DNA of 64,000 nt from the NCBI GenBank assembly GCA_965198855.1, contig CBDAPZ010000001.1:2852001-2916000 (forward strand), read 5' to 3'. Below the pieces are notes generated by a model. The model was given only the letters and a program-made list of their open reading frames with translations, ran no database searches and was not told the DNA's origin. Positions 16,065 through 22,813 of this stretch are shown here, piece by piece. The DNA is from BOG-908 sp965198855. GTDB taxonomy: Bacteria; Pseudomonadota; Alphaproteobacteria; Acetobacterales; Acetobacteraceae. A program made the position numbers and the translations under genes. How positions within the stretch are numbered: the stretch's first letter is position 1; every line of letters starts with the position of its first letter.

Positions 16065-16355
16065 TCAGCCGAGCATGACGGTGAAACAGCCCAGGATGAT
16101 CGTGCCGCCATGCGCCGTCATGTCACCCAGGCGCGCCGCCGGCATGCCACCCAGCATCACGGTGAACGAACCCAGCGCCACCACGTCCGGGCCGCCGGCG
16201 CAGGTCGCCAGGCTGCCGACGGTCGTGGCGGGCACGCCGCCGATAATGACCGTCGGCACACCGGGCGGCAGCAGAGGGCCACCGACATGGGGCACGACGC
16301 CGGTGACCATCGGGCAGACATGCATGTCCCCCACGCGAGCGGCAGGCTGGCCCAT
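16065..16355 (-). CDS. PAAR domain spike-tip protein
   Basis: The protein has 96 residues and is a lone PAAR domain: MGQPAARVGDMHVCPMVTG at the N-terminus, then repeated P.V.IGG.PA and GS..V..GG.PAARLGDMTAHGG segments. PAAR proteins cap the VgrG trimer and carry effectors in type VI secretion. Its ATG shares a base with the stop of the upstream DUF6931-like gene (TGATG), so translation is coupled. The His and Cys residues (HVCP, ATCAGG, TAHGG) are those that bind the zinc ion in this family. Confidence 0.92.
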   Translation of the reverse strand: MGQPAARVGDMHVCPMVTGVVPHVGGPLLPPGVPTVIIGGVPATTVGSLATCAGGPDVVALGSFTVMLGGMPAARLGDMTAHGGTIILGCFTVMLG

Positions 16356-16921
16356 CAGACACACTCCAACACGGAGGTGCGGCGAGGCTGTGCAGGCGGC
16401 GACGGCTGCGGCAGCCGCGTATGCAGGCCGAGCACGGCGTAGGCGCGCTGCGCCTCCAGCATGCCGGACGTCGGCGCAAATGTGCTGGCGAGTTTCACCG
16501 TATTGGCGATCGCGCCGGAGGCTGGTTTTTCCGCATGCATGGCGACTGCGAAGCCCAGCAAGCCCCCCAATGTTCCGGCGCCAGCGTGGCGTGATGACGA
16601 TTCGGCAGCGTTGCGAAGTGGCTCTGAGGGCTCGTGCAACCATCTCGCAGCAAGGCGGAAAAGGTTTGCCTGTGCAGGCTCCAGCGTGAGGCCAGCGGTT
16701 GCGTGCTGCGCACAGAGCAATGCCCACCATAGGCCGGTGCGGTGCGGCAATGTCTGCGCGATGAATTCGATAGCAGCCACGTAGAGCCCGGCGCCGAGCA
16801 GCGCTTCCACGAAAGCGAGCGGAGTCATTGCGGGATCGAGCAAGGCGCGTGCAGATGCATCCAGGCGCAAACTGGCACAGATCTCGGCGGCACCGGGCGC
16901 AGGTGGGCGTTCAATTGACAT
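16355..16921 (-). CDS. DUF6931-like protein, type VI spike-associated
   Basis: The protein has 188 residues and is mostly helical. The segment PLAFVEALLGAGLYVAAIEF and then IAQTLPHRTGLWWALLCAQ matches the pattern I recall for DUF6931 proteins found beside PAAR and VgrG genes (a helix, then LP.R..VWW). The second half (WLHEPSEPLRNAAE and LGGLLGFAVAM) also fits. No enzymatic motif is seen; a role as an adaptor or chaperone for loading PAAR/effector onto VgrG is inference from context. It overlaps the upstream gene by 11 bases and the PAAR gene by one. Confidence 0.6.
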   Translation of the reverse strand: MSIERPPAPGAAEICASLRLDASARALLDPAMTPLAFVEALLGAGLYVAAIEFIAQTLPHRTGLWWALLCAQHATAGLTLEPAQANLFRLAARWLHEPSEPLRNAAESSSRHAGAGTLGGLLGFAVAMHAEKPASGAIANTVKLASTFAPTSGMLEAQRAYAVLGLHTRLPQPSPPAQPRRTSVLECV

Positions 16922-17459
16922 TGACGATCAAGCCTTTGATTTCGACACCGGTCGGTGTGAGGGTAATAGAGGCGAGGCCGCCGGCGACCTTAAGCGTGAT
17001 GTTGGTCAGGCTTTCGAGCACGAGCGAGCCGGCTAGGCCTGAATTGAGTGTCACGCCGCTATCTTCCATGGCGAGACTAGGGCCGATTTGTTCGAGGCCT
17101 TGCTGCACCGTAATCGTTTGCGTTGGCGACACAGCCATCTCGATACCGTCTGTCGACGACGAGGTAGGCAGGAGGTCGAACAGCGGTGGCCCAGCCGTGA
17201 TGCGCACACCCTGGTTGCCACGAAGTTCAATGTAGCCCCCGGGTCCAACGCCGAACGGCGTTTCTCCCGTTGCGAGCAACATGATGGCGTTTGTGGAGGG
17301 CGATGTCAGGTCCGTAGGATCCGTCGCCATCGGAACACGGCTGATGATCTCTACCCTGTTGCCACTGATCGTTTGTACTCCGGCTACCTGATTGTTCTTG
17401 CCGGAGCCGCCACCGCTGCCGCCGGAGTTACGAGGTGCTTTGAACGGGTTTGTGCGCAT
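16911..17459 (-). CDS. Beta-rich VgrG-needle-like protein (182 aa)
   Basis: The protein has 182 residues. After a Gly/Ser-rich flexible N-terminus (NSGGSGGGSGKNN), it is a series of short beta strands. It ends SLTNITLKVAGGLASITL and TPTGVEIKGLIVNVN. Strand pairs such as ITLKV..G...I.L.P.GV.IKG are what the C-terminal beta-helical needle (DUF2345 region) of many VgrG proteins looks like. Here it is a separate gene. A strong RBS (GGAGGAA) lies within the upstream gene, with a 32-base overlap. I infer a separate spike or spike-extension component; other secreted cargo is possible. Confidence 0.55.
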   Translation of the reverse strand: MRTNPFKAPRNSGGSGGGSGKNNQVAGVQTISGNRVEIISRVPMATDPTDLTSPSTNAIMLLATGETPFGVGPGGYIELRGNQGVRITAGPPLFDLLPTSSSTDGIEMAVSPTQTITVQQGLEQIGPSLAMEDSGVTLNSGLAGSLVLESLTNITLKVAGGLASITLTPTGVEIKGLIVNVN

Positions 17460-18198
17460 CTGTTTCCTCCGAATTTGCTCTACTGGGATGGATGTCAGGC
17501 ATAAATGCTTCAGTAATACCTATTATCAAACCAGCAGCTAATCCAAATTGCGGCAATGCTTTTGGCGTGCCGGCAGGGCTTGCAGCATCGGGGTCGATCC
17601 CCGGTTTTTCATCGACGTCGGATTCAAATTCAAGATGGTGTGCGGCCGCATACGCCTCCTTGTGTTGTTTATGTATAGGATCGTAGTAATCTTTAAGATC
17701 CATCTCCTGCTCCATGATAAACCCAAGACATAGATCCATCGCCAACTGGTAACATGTTGTGTAAGTGCCACACGCAACGTAATCGAGGCCGCTCGTTAAC
17801 AGTCCATAAGCCATCGCATAGAGTACAGCCAGCACTCCCAACGTTCCGCAGAGCACAAAAGTAATAAGGTGATGCATTCTGCTGCCATGGATTTCAACCT
17901 TGTCCGGACCAAGGTTGATTTCGTAAGCTTGACCTGCAGTGAGTGCAACGCTCGTGCCCAAGGTCAGTTGAATGTTTCCGCCAAGACCGCTGCTGAGAAG
18001 TTCAGAGGCAGCGGTCGGGCCTCCGAGCCCGGCCGCGAGCCCCACCGGGTTGATGCATATTTGCTGATTGTTGCCGATTGCGATTTGGTGATTCAGACCC
18101 AGTGCAGCCTGCATGTTTTCACCGAACACCCAGATGGCGTTCAGTCCCGGCGCTTCGTTGATTGGTCGCGGGATGGCAACCGTGTTGCCCTGTTCCAT
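17428..18198 (-). CDS. Needle-like beta domain fused to a membrane segment (256 aa)
   Basis: The N-terminal 115 residues are beta-rich and resemble the VgrG needle (NHQIAIGNNQQICINP, NIQLTLGTSVALTAGQ, YEINLGPDKVEIHG). A hydrophobic helix follows (about 119-140, LITFVLCGTLGVLAVLYAMAYG), then a Cys-containing segment, an acidic stretch (EFESDVDEKPGIDPDAA) and a second hydrophobic segment (FGLAAGLIIGITEAF). Base composition in the second half is visibly more AT-rich than its neighbours, which suggests a recently joined module. It lies 11 bases after vgrG with RBS AAGGAG. A spike-carried membrane-active effector is one reading; the activity is unknown. Confidence 0.5.
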   Translation of the reverse strand: MEQGNTVAIPRPINEAPGLNAIWVFGENMQAALGLNHQIAIGNNQQICINPVGLAAGLGGPTAASELLSSGLGGNIQLTLGTSVALTAGQAYEINLGPDKVEIHGSRMHHLITFVLCGTLGVLAVLYAMAYGLLTSGLDYVACGTYTTCYQLAMDLCLGFIMEQEMDLKDYYDPIHKQHKEAYAAAHHLEFESDVDEKPGIDPDAASPAGTPKALPQFGLAAGLIIGITEAFMPDIHPSRANSEETDAHKPVQSTS

Positions 18199-18209
18199 TC
18201 TAATCTCCT

Positions 18210-19922
18210 TCAGCCGGCGCCCGGCAGACTGCCGACCGCCAGTATCGAAGAGTTCGGCACCCGCTCGCCCTTGTGGCGCCCGGCACGAATCATCTTGTCG
18301 CACTCGGAGTTCAAACTCAGGTTCCGCTCCGAATGGATCGACAGATGCTCCGATCCCTTCTCGTCGTTGAACACCACACTATTAAAATGCTGATGCGCGG
18401 AGCCGCTGCTGCTCGCCGAGCGTATCCCGCCCAAGTCCTGCCGCGCCGGCATCGTATAAGGCGGCATGTTCGCAGCGTTGTAGACGCTACCGATGATCAT
18501 CGGGCAATCCGGGTCACCGTTCTCGAACGCCACCACCACCTCGTGGCCAATACGCGGCCAAAAGAAGGCGCCCCAGCCATCGCCGGCCCAGATCTGTGCG
18601 ACGCGCAGCCAACAGGAACTGCCGGCATCGTGCCGGCCCTCGCGGTCCCACGGAAACTGCACCTTTACGCGGCCGTAACCGTCACAAAACATGTTTGCGT
18701 TCGATGGGCCCACGACAGTCGCGGTCTGCACGCCGGGGATGATCGGGCGTGTCGTCGACCGTTCAGGGCGGTAACATATGTCGGCCGTCTGGCAGGTGAA
18801 CTGGTTTTCGTACTGCTCGACATCGGTCTCGCCGCTGCCCCAGCCGCCGTTGCGCGCTACATGGTCGACTCTTGTGAGCAGATATTGGCCCGAGGACTCG
18901 CCGGCCTCTGCAAGCTCGAAGATCGTGCCGGGTGTGAACGGGGCGCAATTGCCGCCGCCCTCGATGCGCATCGCGGCACCTTCCTCCGCCTCCACCCGCA
19001 GCCGCAACAACCGGTCCCGGTCCTCGAACAGGCCGCCCAGTTCGGTATCGGCCGTGCCATCATGGCTGACGGGCCGGTCGTGCCACTTTGCGTAGCCGCC
19101 GGGATATTCGTAAACCTCCGGTTTCTCGCTTTTGGCCGCACCAATCAGCCGGTGCGCAGCCCGCCCGACCCGCACCTCCTGCAGACACTCCAGCGTCGCC
19201 TCAAGCGGGTCGTTGGGTAGGTGAAAGCTGTGGTCGCGCACCGTAAAGCGGCGTGTGGAGAGGCATTGCGTCGCACGCCACGCGCAGAGTTGCCACGCCG
19301 TGCGGCTGCGCCCGGGACCGTTGCCGAGTATGACGTCACGGTCTGCGGCGATGCGCGGATAGGCGGTGACAGCGTCGGACAGAACCATCGTGTGCCCGCT
19401 ATCGGTATGCAGAAACCGATAGGTGATTCCGTCCTCCTCCATCAGCCGGCTGATGAAGGCAAAGTCCGACTCCTGATATTGAACGCAGTATGTGCGTTTG
19501 AGATATTTGACAGAGAGCTTGAAGGAAACGTCGTAGCCCTCCAGCACGCGGCGCAGGATGTCCGGTGTTGACAGGTTCTGGAACACCCGGCTGCGCCGCG
19601 TCTTCGTCAGCAGCCAGAGTTTCGGCGCGAGTGTGGCGTGATACCGTGCGAAGGTGAGGGTGCGGCCGCAGGTGCCGAAAGCGACAACAATACCGTTGAA
19701 GAATCGGTGCGACTCACCGGTGTGTCGCAATTCGAGAGACACGCTCTGGCCGAGTATGCGGTCGAACGGGATACGGGTCCCCAACTCCGCCGCGAGTTCC
19801 AGCTCAAATGTGAAGAGGCAGGAGAGCTGCTCATGGCCACGCAACGCGACCGGCAGCAACACATCCGCACCGAGCGGTGTTGCCAGGCGCAGCAGCCTGT
19901 TCTCCTGGGTGAAATCCGTCAT
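18210..19922 (-). CDS. vgrG: Type VI secretion system spike protein VgrG
   Basis: The protein has 570 residues. The N-terminal gp27-like part (MTDFTQENRLLRL, HEQLSCLFTFELEL, YHATLAPKLWLLTKTRRSRV, CVQYQESDFAFISRLMEEDGI) is followed by the gp5 OB-fold (AEVVGP-type, here ATVVGPSNANMFCDGYGRVKV; SSCWLRVAQIWAGDGWG; IGHEVVVAFENGDPDCPMIIG) and a short start of the needle region (SVVFNDEKGSEHLSIHSERNL). VgrG trimers form the membrane-piercing tip. It ends soon after the needle starts and has no C-terminal effector domain; needle-like proteins are encoded by the next two genes. No core tss genes are in the window. Confidence 0.95.
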   Translation of the reverse strand: MTDFTQENRLLRLATPLGADVLLPVALRGHEQLSCLFTFELELAAELGTRIPFDRILGQSVSLELRHTGESHRFFNGIVVAFGTCGRTLTFARYHATLAPKLWLLTKTRRSRVFQNLSTPDILRRVLEGYDVSFKLSVKYLKRTYCVQYQESDFAFISRLMEEDGITYRFLHTDSGHTMVLSDAVTAYPRIAADRDVILGNGPGRSRTAWQLCAWRATQCLSTRRFTVRDHSFHLPNDPLEATLECLQEVRVGRAAHRLIGAAKSEKPEVYEYPGGYAKWHDRPVSHDGTADTELGGLFEDRDRLLRLRVEAEEGAAMRIEGGGNCAPFTPGTIFELAEAGESSGQYLLTRVDHVARNGGWGSGETDVEQYENQFTCQTADICYRPERSTTRPIIPGVQTATVVGPSNANMFCDGYGRVKVQFPWDREGRHDAGSSCWLRVAQIWAGDGWGAFFWPRIGHEVVVAFENGDPDCPMIIGSVYNAANMPPYTMPARQDLGGIRSASSSGSAHQHFNSVVFNDEKGSEHLSIHSERNLSLNSECDKMIRAGRHKGERVPNSSILAVGSLPGAG

Positions 19923-20109
19923 TCTTTGACGCGCCAGATCAGGGTGGCCGGTCGGCAGTCGCTCAACCGGGACGAGCCGTTCTCACTCGTCGCCCGGCGG
20001 ATAAACTAGGCTCACGCCAGGCACGCCATAAAACGTTGCTAAAATATATAAATTGTATTTTTTCAATGGTTTGCTGGCGGTCAACGACATCCCGGCCTGG
20101 GCGTGGCTG

Positions 20110-20697
20110 TCATGCCGCGAGGGACGCATCCAGCAGCGCCTCGATGTCGCCGCCGCATTCGGGGGTTGCGAGAACGCCATCGAGGCGGCCGTCGATCAGC
20201 AGCAATGCGAAACCGTGGACGATCGACCATTGCCCCACGGCCTGCCCGAGCCTGGCAAGGCCAGTTGCGGCACCGGGCTCCGGCCTGCCGGGTGCCGCGC
20301 TGCGCATCAACAGCCGCGCGGACTCGGCGGCCGCTTCGGCCAAGGCAGTGCGCGCGAAATCCAGGCGTTCATCCCGGAACATGAGCAAGAACATGGCCGG
20401 TTCGGCACGGGCAAAGCCGACATAGGCATGGGCCGTAGCGCTCGGGAGGGAACGCGCGCCCGCATTCTCCTGGGCCTGCCGCAGAGCTTCATTGAACATC
20501 CCGTAGCCGACGGCCGCTAATTCGCTCAGCAGGCCGGCGATGTCACCGAAATGCGGGGCCGGCGCCATGTGCGACACACCGGCACGGCGAGCGACGGCGC
20601 GCAGGGTAAGTGCCGGCAAACCCTCGCTTCGCAGGATTTCGGCGGCGGCACGCAACAGGGCAGCCGGCAGATCACCGTGATGGTAGGGCCGTTTCAC
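20110..20697 (-). CDS. TetR/AcrR family transcriptional regulator
   Basis: The protein has 195 residues. The N-terminal HTH is clear (KRPYHHGDLPAALLRAAAEI; LTLRAVARRAGVSHMAPAPHF), followed by a helical ligand-binding domain ending LIDGRLDGVL. The GTG at 20697 is preferred over an upstream ATG because GGAGGA sits 6 bases before it. It is divergent from the carotenoid oxygenase gene, and a 17-bp palindrome lies in the gap just before that gene, so it probably represses it and perhaps itself. It is upstream of, and co-directional with, vgrG; the 187 bases between contain an unusually AT-rich patch near 20035-20070 that may hold the vgrG promoter. Confidence 0.88.
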   Translation of the reverse strand: MKRPYHHGDLPAALLRAAAEILRSEGLPALTLRAVARRAGVSHMAPAPHFGDIAGLLSELAAVGYGMFNEALRQAQENAGARSLPSATAHAYVGFARAEPAMFLLMFRDERLDFARTALAEAAAESARLLMRSAAPGRPEPGAATGLARLGQAVGQWSIVHGFALLLIDGRLDGVLATPECGGDIEALLDASLAA

Positions 20698-20763
20698 ACG
20701 TGATCCTCCGCAAAGAGTCAAACTTTACACTGGACAGATTAAATGACCTGCGCCTATGACAAA

Positions 20764-20780
20764 TCTATACATCGTATAGA
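20764..20780. promoter_or_regulatory. 17-bp palindrome, likely operator of the TetR regulator
   Basis: TCTATAC (20764-20770) and GTATAGA (20774-20780) are exact reverse complements around ATC. It lies between the divergent TetR and carotenoid oxygenase genes, 12 bases before the chosen oxygenase start, and includes -10-like sequence (TATACA/TATAGA). Binding there would block the oxygenase promoter or early transcript. Confidence 0.5.
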
Positions 20781-20792
20781 ATGGAGAGCGCC

Positions 20793-22067
20793 ATGGGGTA
20801 TGACAACCGCGCGCCTGTTGCCCAGGAACATTCATGGCAGTCAGTGCCTGTCGAGGGCTGCATCCCGGAAGGGCTACGGGGAACGCTGTTCCGCAATGGC
20901 CCAAATCCGCTGCGGCCGGCCCCTGCGGTCCACTGGTTCATGGGCGAGGGGATGGTCCATGCGTTCCGGATCAGTCCTGCGGAAGTCGCCTATGGCAACC
21001 GCTGGGTGCGCACCGCACGCTGGGCCGAAGCGGCTGGCGCGTCTGCCAGGGGCCGGCCGGAAGGGCTCGCCAACACCAACATCCTGGCCCACGCAAACCG
21101 CCTGCTGGCGCTGGAGGAGCAGCATATGCCGGCAGAGATCGACCCTATTTCGCTCGCCACGGCAGAAGCGGTGGATTTTGGCGGCACCTTGCCTGCAGGA
21201 CCGTTCACGGCCCACCCCAAACATGATCCGCATACCGGCGAGCTCGTGTTTTTTGGTTACGGCGCCGATGGGGTTTTCAACACGACCATACGCATCGGAA
21301 CCATCGACGCCATCGGCCACGTGACACGCTGCGAGACGGCAGAAGCCCCCTATGCGGCAATGGTGCATGATTTCGCACTGACCGAACGTTTCGTCGCCAT
21401 TCCATTGTTTCCCCTGATCGCCGATCCTGCGCGCGGCCTCGTCTGGCAGCAGGATCGTGGCACCTATCTCGGCGTCATGGATCGTGCCGCCGGTGCCAGC
21501 AGCCTGCGCTGGTTTCCCGCACCTGACGGCTTCGCATTCCATGTGCTGAATGCCTGGGACGAGGATGGGGTGCTGTCCATCGACCTGATGCTGTCGGATG
21601 CGCCGTCGTTCTTCCCCGATCCTGCCGGCGCGATACAGGTCCGGCCTTCCTATCTCACGCGCTGGACGCTCGATCTTTCCGCGCCTGCCGCGCAGGTCAC
21701 AGCCTTGCGCCTTAGCGACATCGATGGCGAATTTCCCCGTATGGATGATCGTTTCGCCGGCCGGCGCCATCGCCACGGCTTCTTCACCAACGGCGATGCG
21801 CTCTGCCATCGCGACGAAGCCGATGGCAGCGAGGATCTGTTCCGCCTGCCATCCCGCGACACCGCCTCCGAACCCGTCTTCGTGGCACGCGGCGCCGAGG
21901 AGGGTGATGGCTGGCTGCTATCGGTGCTCTTCCGACAGGCCACGCTCTGCTCCGAACTCGCCGTCTTCGACGCAACCGCACTCGCATCCGGCCCAATCGC
22001 ACGCGCATTTCTACCCTGCAGAGTACCCGCCGGCTTCCACGGCAACTGGATGGGAGAACGGCCATGA
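20793..22067 (+). CDS. Carotenoid oxygenase family protein
   Basis: The protein has 424 residues. The family cleaves carotenoids, apocarotenoids or stilbenes using a ferrous iron held by four His. All four sites are visible: TAHPKHDPHTGELVFFGYG, MVHDFALTERFVAIPLF, FHVLNAWDEDG and the C-terminal GFHGNWM. RGTLFRNGPNP and FMGEGMVHAF near the N-terminus are also typical. The ATG at 20793 is chosen because GGAGAG lies 6 bases before it; the ATG at 20781 abuts a palindrome with no ribosome-binding site. Its stop overlaps the next gene by 4 bases. Substrate is unknown. Confidence 0.93.
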   Translation: MGYDNRAPVAQEHSWQSVPVEGCIPEGLRGTLFRNGPNPLRPAPAVHWFMGEGMVHAFRISPAEVAYGNRWVRTARWAEAAGASARGRPEGLANTNILAHANRLLALEEQHMPAEIDPISLATAEAVDFGGTLPAGPFTAHPKHDPHTGELVFFGYGADGVFNTTIRIGTIDAIGHVTRCETAEAPYAAMVHDFALTERFVAIPLFPLIADPARGLVWQQDRGTYLGVMDRAAGASSLRWFPAPDGFAFHVLNAWDEDGVLSIDLMLSDAPSFFPDPAGAIQVRPSYLTRWTLDLSAPAAQVTALRLSDIDGEFPRMDDRFAGRRHRHGFFTNGDALCHRDEADGSEDLFRLPSRDTASEPVFVARGAEEGDGWLLSVLFRQATLCSELAVFDATALASGPIARAFLPCRVPAGFHGNWMGERP

Positions 22068-22696
22068 ACGCCGCCACCGAACCCAGCCCCCGCGGCGTGC
22101 GTGCCATCGTGATCGACATCGCGCTGAACGTTGTCCTGCCCTACGGCGCCTACGCCCTGCTCACACAGGAAGGCCTGAGCGAAACCGCCGCATTGATCAT
22201 GAGCACCGCAGTCCCCGTGACCGTGGCGATCGCTAGTCTCATTCATCGTCGGCGCATCAACGGCCTTTCGCTCCTGGTGATATTCGCGACCGCTCTGAGC
22301 CTGGCAGCGACGGCACTCTCGGGTTCGGCCTGGTTCGCGCTGATACAACCATCCTTCGTCACCGGCTCGATCGCTGTGGCCTTCCTCTTCTCACTCGCCT
22401 TGTCCCGGCCGGCGCTGTTCTACCTGGCGCGCGACACCACCTGCCCCACGCCCGAAGAGGCCCTGGTTTTCGAATCACATTGGGAGAACGCGCCGTTTCG
22501 CACATCGATGCGGCGGCTGACCCTGATCTGGGCCGCTTTCCTGGGCGGCGAAGCAGCGTTGCGGATTGGCATCGCAGCGATCTGGCCAAACCCAACCATT
22601 GTCGTCTCGACACAGGTTTTGTGGATTGTGCTGCCGATACTGCTGACGCGCTGGAGTATACGTAAGGGGGAGCAATGGTCGGCACAGGAAAAGTAA
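22064..22696 (+). CDS. VC0807-like membrane protein
   Basis: The protein has 210 residues and five or six membrane helices (for example IALNVVLPYGAYALL near 20, LSLLVIFATALSLAATAL near 70 and VLWIVLPILLTRWSI at the C-terminus). The pattern NVVLPYGAYALL....GLSE.AALI.S...P, together with LQPSF.TG-type (here IQPSFVTGSIAVAFL), matches the VC0807 family, whose function is unknown. It starts inside the stop of the carotenoid oxygenase gene (ATGA), so the two are co-translated and may act together on a lipid-soluble compound. A composite AT-rich repeat follows. Confidence 0.75.
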   Translation: MNAATEPSPRGVRAIVIDIALNVVLPYGAYALLTQEGLSETAALIMSTAVPVTVAIASLIHRRRINGLSLLVIFATALSLAATALSGSAWFALIQPSFVTGSIAVAFLFSLALSRPALFYLARDTTCPTPEEALVFESHWENAPFRTSMRRLTLIWAAFLGGEAALRIGIAAIWPNPTIVVSTQVLWIVLPILLTRWSIRKGEQWSAQEK

Positions 22697-22698
22697 GC

Positions 22699-22811
22699 CT
22701 TCTTTTCTGAAGAAAAGAAGCAAAAGACCCTTATGTCGCTGTCGCGGTTCTATCCGGCAGCGTGTACCACCTACATAAAAGTTTTTTGGTTCTTTTTTTC
22801 AAAAAAGAACC
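22699..22811. repeat. Composite AT-rich repeat (family A), complete copy
   Basis: Hairpin one (22699-22720) pairs CTTCTTTTC with GAAAAGAAG. Hairpin two (22788-22811) pairs GGTTCTTTTTT with AAAAAAGAACC. Between them lies GACCCTTATGTCGCTGTCGC and onward to CGTGTACCACCTACATAAAAG. The element fills the whole gap between the convergent VC0807-like and glmS genes, so it most likely terminates both. Confidence 0.8.
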
Positions 22812-22813
22812 GC

